NCBI RefSeq assembly: GCF_014644415.1
Contig: NZ_BMKQ01000001.1
Coordinates: 1,540,861-1,604,860 of the forward strand
Direction of reading: 5' to 3'
DNA: 64,000 nt
Origin: Marmoricola endophyticus
Lineage (GTDB): Bacteria; Actinomycetota; Actinomycetes; Propionibacteriales; Nocardioidaceae
Shown: piece after piece, positions 61,756-64,000 of the stretch
Position numbering within the stretch: position 1 is the stretch's first letter
Layout of the letters: every line of letters starts with the position of its first letter
Notes under the pieces: model-generated
What the model was told of the DNA's origin: nothing
Databases searched by the model: none
What the model saw: only the letters and a program-made list of their open reading frames with translations
Program-made: the position numbers and the translations under genes

Positions 61756-63063
61756 GTGCTGATCAGTGTCATCGGATGCGGGTACCTGGGCGCCACCCAC
61801 GCGGCGGGCATGGCCGAGCTCGGCTTCGACGTGGTCGGGGTCGAGTCCGACCCCACCAAGGTCGCGGCGCTGCGCGACGGGCGCGTGCCGTTCTACGAGC
61901 CGGGTCTGCCCGAGCTGCTGTCGCGACACGTGGAGGGTGGGCGGCTGCGGTTCACCGACGACATCGCCGAGGCGACCGACGCCGACGTCCACTTCGTCTG
62001 CGTGGGCACCCCGCAGCAGGCGGGGAGCCTCGGCGCGGACCTGACGTACGTCGACGCGGCGATCGAGTCCCTGGCCCCGCTGCTGACCCGGCCGACCGTG
62101 GTCGTCGGCAAGTCGACGGTCCCCGTGGGGACCGCGGAGCGGCTGACCGCACGGCTCGCCGAGCTGGCACCCGCGGGCACGGAGGCACTGCTCGCGTGGA
62201 ACCCGGAGTTCCTGCGCGAGGGCTTCGCCGTCGAGGACACCCTGCGCCCGGACCGACTGGTCTTCGGCGTGACCCATGACCGCGCCGAGCAGACGCTGCG
62301 CGAGGTGTACGCCACGGCCCTGGCCGCCGACACGCCACTGGTGGTGACCGACCTGGCCACCGCCGAGCTGGTGAAGGTGTCGGCCAACGCGTTCCTGGCC
62401 ACCAAGATCTCCTTCATCAACGCGATGGCGGAGATCTGCGAGAAGGTCGGCGCGGACGTCACCCACCTCGCCGACGCGATCGGCCACGACAAGCGGATCG
62501 GGCGCAAGTTCCTCAACGCCGGCGTCGGCTTCGGTGGCGGCTGCCTGCCCAAGGACATCCGGGCCTTCCAGCACCGCGCCTCCGAGCTCGGGGTGGACCA
62601 CGCGACGGCGTTCCTGCGCGACATCGACGCGATCAACCAGCGCCGCCGCGAGCACGTCGTCGAGCTGACCCGCGAGCTCACCGCCGGGGACGACTCACCG
62701 CGGGTCGCCGTGCTGGGCGCGGCGTTCAAGCCGGACAGCGACGACGTCCGCGACTCCCCCGCGCTGTGGATCGCCCAGAAGCTGCACACCGACGGGTACG
62801 ACGTCGTCGTCCACGACCCGGAGGCCATCGGCCCCGCGCGCGCGAAGCTGCCGGACGCGACGTACACCGAGGACCTCGACGAGGCGCTCGCCGGTGCCGA
62901 CATCGTCCTGCACCTGACGGAGTGGCCCGTCTACCGGCAGATCGACCCCGCCCGGGTCGCGACCCTGGTCCGCCACGCGCGACTCGTCGACGGGCGCACC
63001 CTGCTCGACGTGCCCGCCTGGCGTGCCGCCGGCTGGGAGGTCAGGTCGCTCGGCCGGCCCTGA
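61756..63063 (+). CDS. ugd: UDP-glucose 6-dehydrogenase
   Basis: 435 residues. It oxidises UDP-glucose to UDP-glucuronate for surface polysaccharides. The N-terminal Rossmann motif is ISVIGCGYLGATHAAGMAEL; the conserved YEPGLPELL and KSTVPVGTAERL follow; the catalytic Cys (about 263) is in GVGFGGGCLPKDIRAFQHRA; and the C-terminal domain has VAVLGAAFKPDSDDVRDSPA. GTG start at 61756. With the adjacent methyltransferases it suggests the edge of a polysaccharide locus. Confidence 0.95.
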   Translation: MLISVIGCGYLGATHAAGMAELGFDVVGVESDPTKVAALRDGRVPFYEPGLPELLSRHVEGGRLRFTDDIAEATDADVHFVCVGTPQQAGSLGADLTYVDAAIESLAPLLTRPTVVVGKSTVPVGTAERLTARLAELAPAGTEALLAWNPEFLREGFAVEDTLRPDRLVFGVTHDRAEQTLREVYATALAADTPLVVTDLATAELVKVSANAFLATKISFINAMAEICEKVGADVTHLADAIGHDKRIGRKFLNAGVGFGGGCLPKDIRAFQHRASELGVDHATAFLRDIDAINQRRREHVVELTRELTAGDDSPRVAVLGAAFKPDSDDVRDSPALWIAQKLHTDGYDVVVHDPEAIGPARAKLPDATYTEDLDEALAGADIVLHLTEWPVYRQIDPARVATLVRHARLVDGRTLLDVPAWRAAGWEVRSLGRP

Positions 63064-63118
63064 CCACTCGCGCCGTGCTCGTGCGCCTGCCCGGCGCGGC
63101 GCGGCGCGAGCCCGGCGC

Positions 63119-63940
63119 TCAGCCGCGCGAGAACGTACGACGGACCTTGCCCTTGACCCGGTCGAGGAACGACGGCGGCGGGTCCTCCGGGCGCCGCAGC
63201 ACCATCAGGTCCTGCCACTCGGGGCCGGGACCGCCGTTCCACCGGCCGTACTCGACCAGCTCGATCTCCAGCCCGGCCGCGGCGACCTGCGCCCGCACGT
63301 GGCCCTCGTCGAAGGCGATGGCCCGCAGCGGGTCGTCCGGGTCGTTGTAGATCGTGACGTCGTCGAGCCGGTGCACCATGGGGTACGCGCTGGTCAGCGC
63401 GGCCTCGTAGCTGTCCTCGTCGTAGAGGAACCAGGTCGCGATCACCCGCCCACCCGGCCGCAGGACGCGGCGCAGCTCGCGCAGGTAGCGGTCGACGTCC
63501 TCCTTGTAGAAGTGCGTGAAGATGCTGAACAGCACGGCGACGTGGAACCCGTCGCTGCGTGCGGGGAACGTGACGTCCTCGGCCTCGAGCGCCCCGCCCG
63601 GGTTGTAGCGGTCGTTGCGCACGTCGATGTGGCGGAAGTGGTAGCCCTCCGCGATCGGCGCCAGGTGGCGGCGCGCCCAGCGGACCTGCCGCGGCATCAC
63701 GTCGAACCCGACGTACCGGCCGCGGAAGTCGGTGTTGACCATCAGCCCCGTCGCCAGGCGTCCGATGCTGCAGCCCACGTCGAGGACCTCGTCGTCGGGT
63801 CGAAGCCCGAGTCGCTGCACGGCGGACGCCAGCTGGGCGGCGTTGGCCAGGAACCTCTCGTCGTCGTTCTCGTTCATGAAGCGCAGCGCCGTCGGGGCGA
63901 GCGGCACCTCGACGTCGGTGCCCTTGATCGTGGCTGCCAC
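63119..63940 (-). CDS. Class I SAM-dependent methyltransferase
   Basis: 273 residues. SAM-binding motif I is EVLDVGCSIGRLATGL; GRYVGFDVMPRQVRWARRHL and AVLFSIFTHFYKEDVDRYLR, LRRVLRPGGRVIATWFLYDE follow the ubiquitous Methyltransf_11/25 pattern. The C-terminus ends with a basic amphipathic helix FLDRVKGKVRRTF, possibly membrane-associating. A near-identical tail ends the preceding gene, so this is one of a tandem pair. The acceptor may be a glycan or lipid, judged only from the UDP-glucose dehydrogenase neighbour. Confidence 0.82.
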   Translation of the reverse strand: MAATIKGTDVEVPLAPTALRFMNENDDERFLANAAQLASAVQRLGLRPDDEVLDVGCSIGRLATGLMVNTDFRGRYVGFDVMPRQVRWARRHLAPIAEGYHFRHIDVRNDRYNPGGALEAEDVTFPARSDGFHVAVLFSIFTHFYKEDVDRYLRELRRVLRPGGRVIATWFLYDEDSYEAALTSAYPMVHRLDDVTIYNDPDDPLRAIAFDEGHVRAQVAAAGLEIELVEYGRWNGGPGPEWQDLMVLRRPEDPPPSFLDRVKGKVRRTFSRG

Positions 63941-63944
63941 CGGC

Positions 63945-64000
63945 TCAGCGCTTCGAGAGGGTACGACGGACCTTGCCCTTGACCCGGTCGAGGAACGACG
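63945..64000 (-). CDS. C-terminal fragment of a paralogous methyltransferase (cut by window end)
   Basis: Only the last 18 codons are present, reading VFLDRVKGKVRRTLSKR and stop. This closely matches the C-terminus of the next gene, and 40 bp (63961-64000) are identical to 63135-63174. It ends 4 bases before the start of that gene. By homology of the tail it is probably a second copy of the same methyltransferase; the body is outside the window. Confidence 0.6.
   Translation of the reverse strand, partial: SFLDRVKGKVRRTLSKR

Overview
The window is very GC-rich DNA from a free-living actinobacterium, most likely Nocardioides or another member of the Nocardioidaceae. This rests on four things: many GTG starts and 4-bp GTGA overlaps; actinobacterial gene orders (eno-ftsB-DUF501, mfd-mazG, groES-groEL1 with CIRCE, rplM-rpsI-glmM, and glmS-acpS-nnr-alr-tsaE-tsaB-rimI-tsaD); a mycothiol-dependent formaldehyde/nitrosothiol dehydrogenase; and recognisable protein variants such as a His-rich GroEL1 tail and GuaB3. 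It reads as chromosome. I see no rRNA, tRNA, CRISPR array, transposase or phage gene.

Layout. 1-7656 (minus strand): a DUF501 gene cut by the window edge, ftsB, eno, a methyltransferase, mazG, a SurA-like lipoprotein and mfd, mostly translationally coupled. 7657-10166 (plus): a SRPBCC-ArsR-DUF899 operon behind a promoter with two identical-geometry palindromes, then a SnoaL-like protein. 10171-18418 (minus): a YqeY-like protein, glpD, a membrane-anchored exo/endonuclease-phosphatase, guaB3, a DUF4232 lipoprotein with its two-component system, and a TetR regulator. 18483-23539 (minus): a GNAT, guaB, an ACT-GNAT protein, and groL-groES with tandem CIRCE sites. 23752-26943 (plus): a THUMP-like methyltransferase, an MFS exporter and a PNPOx-like protein. 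26931-30178 (minus): VanZ-like, MBL hydrolase, mscR, tsaD. 30212-32679: an AidB-like acyl-CoA dehydrogenase divergent from a PaaX regulator. 32706-38414 (minus): rimI, tsaB, a GNAT-TsaE fusion, an alpha/beta hydrolase, alr and nnr. 38428-39471: a frameshifted endonuclease-like gene bracketed by two related 48-bp hairpins. 39464-41672: acpS and glmS; then coaA on plus. 42756-45148 (minus): a SipW-type signal peptidase with two probable substrates. 45282-50248: DUF389, a beta-propeller lipoprotein, Ohr, glmM, rpsI, rplM. 50552-53448: gltA, a palindromic repeat cluster and an MFS transporter. 53666-61235: two tandem giant secreted paralogues. 61303-64000: a small membrane protein, UDP-glucose dehydrogenase, and a pair of tandem methyltransferases, the second cut by the window end.

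The genes group around cell-wall precursor supply (glmS, glmM, alr, acpS, UDP-glucose dehydrogenase), tRNA t6A synthesis (tsaB, tsaD, tsaE), translation, protein folding, purine synthesis (guaB, guaB3) and redox detoxification (mscR with its MBL partner, ohr).

The least explained signals are: (1) two copies of a roughly 112-bp intergenic element that share a conserved core inside unrelated but self-complementary arms, lying directly after the groES and rpsI stop codons; (2) the endonuclease-like pseudogene flanked by matched palindromes between acpS and nnr; (3) the three-gene SipW export cluster; and (4) the tandem giant beta-propeller/RCC1-like surface proteins.
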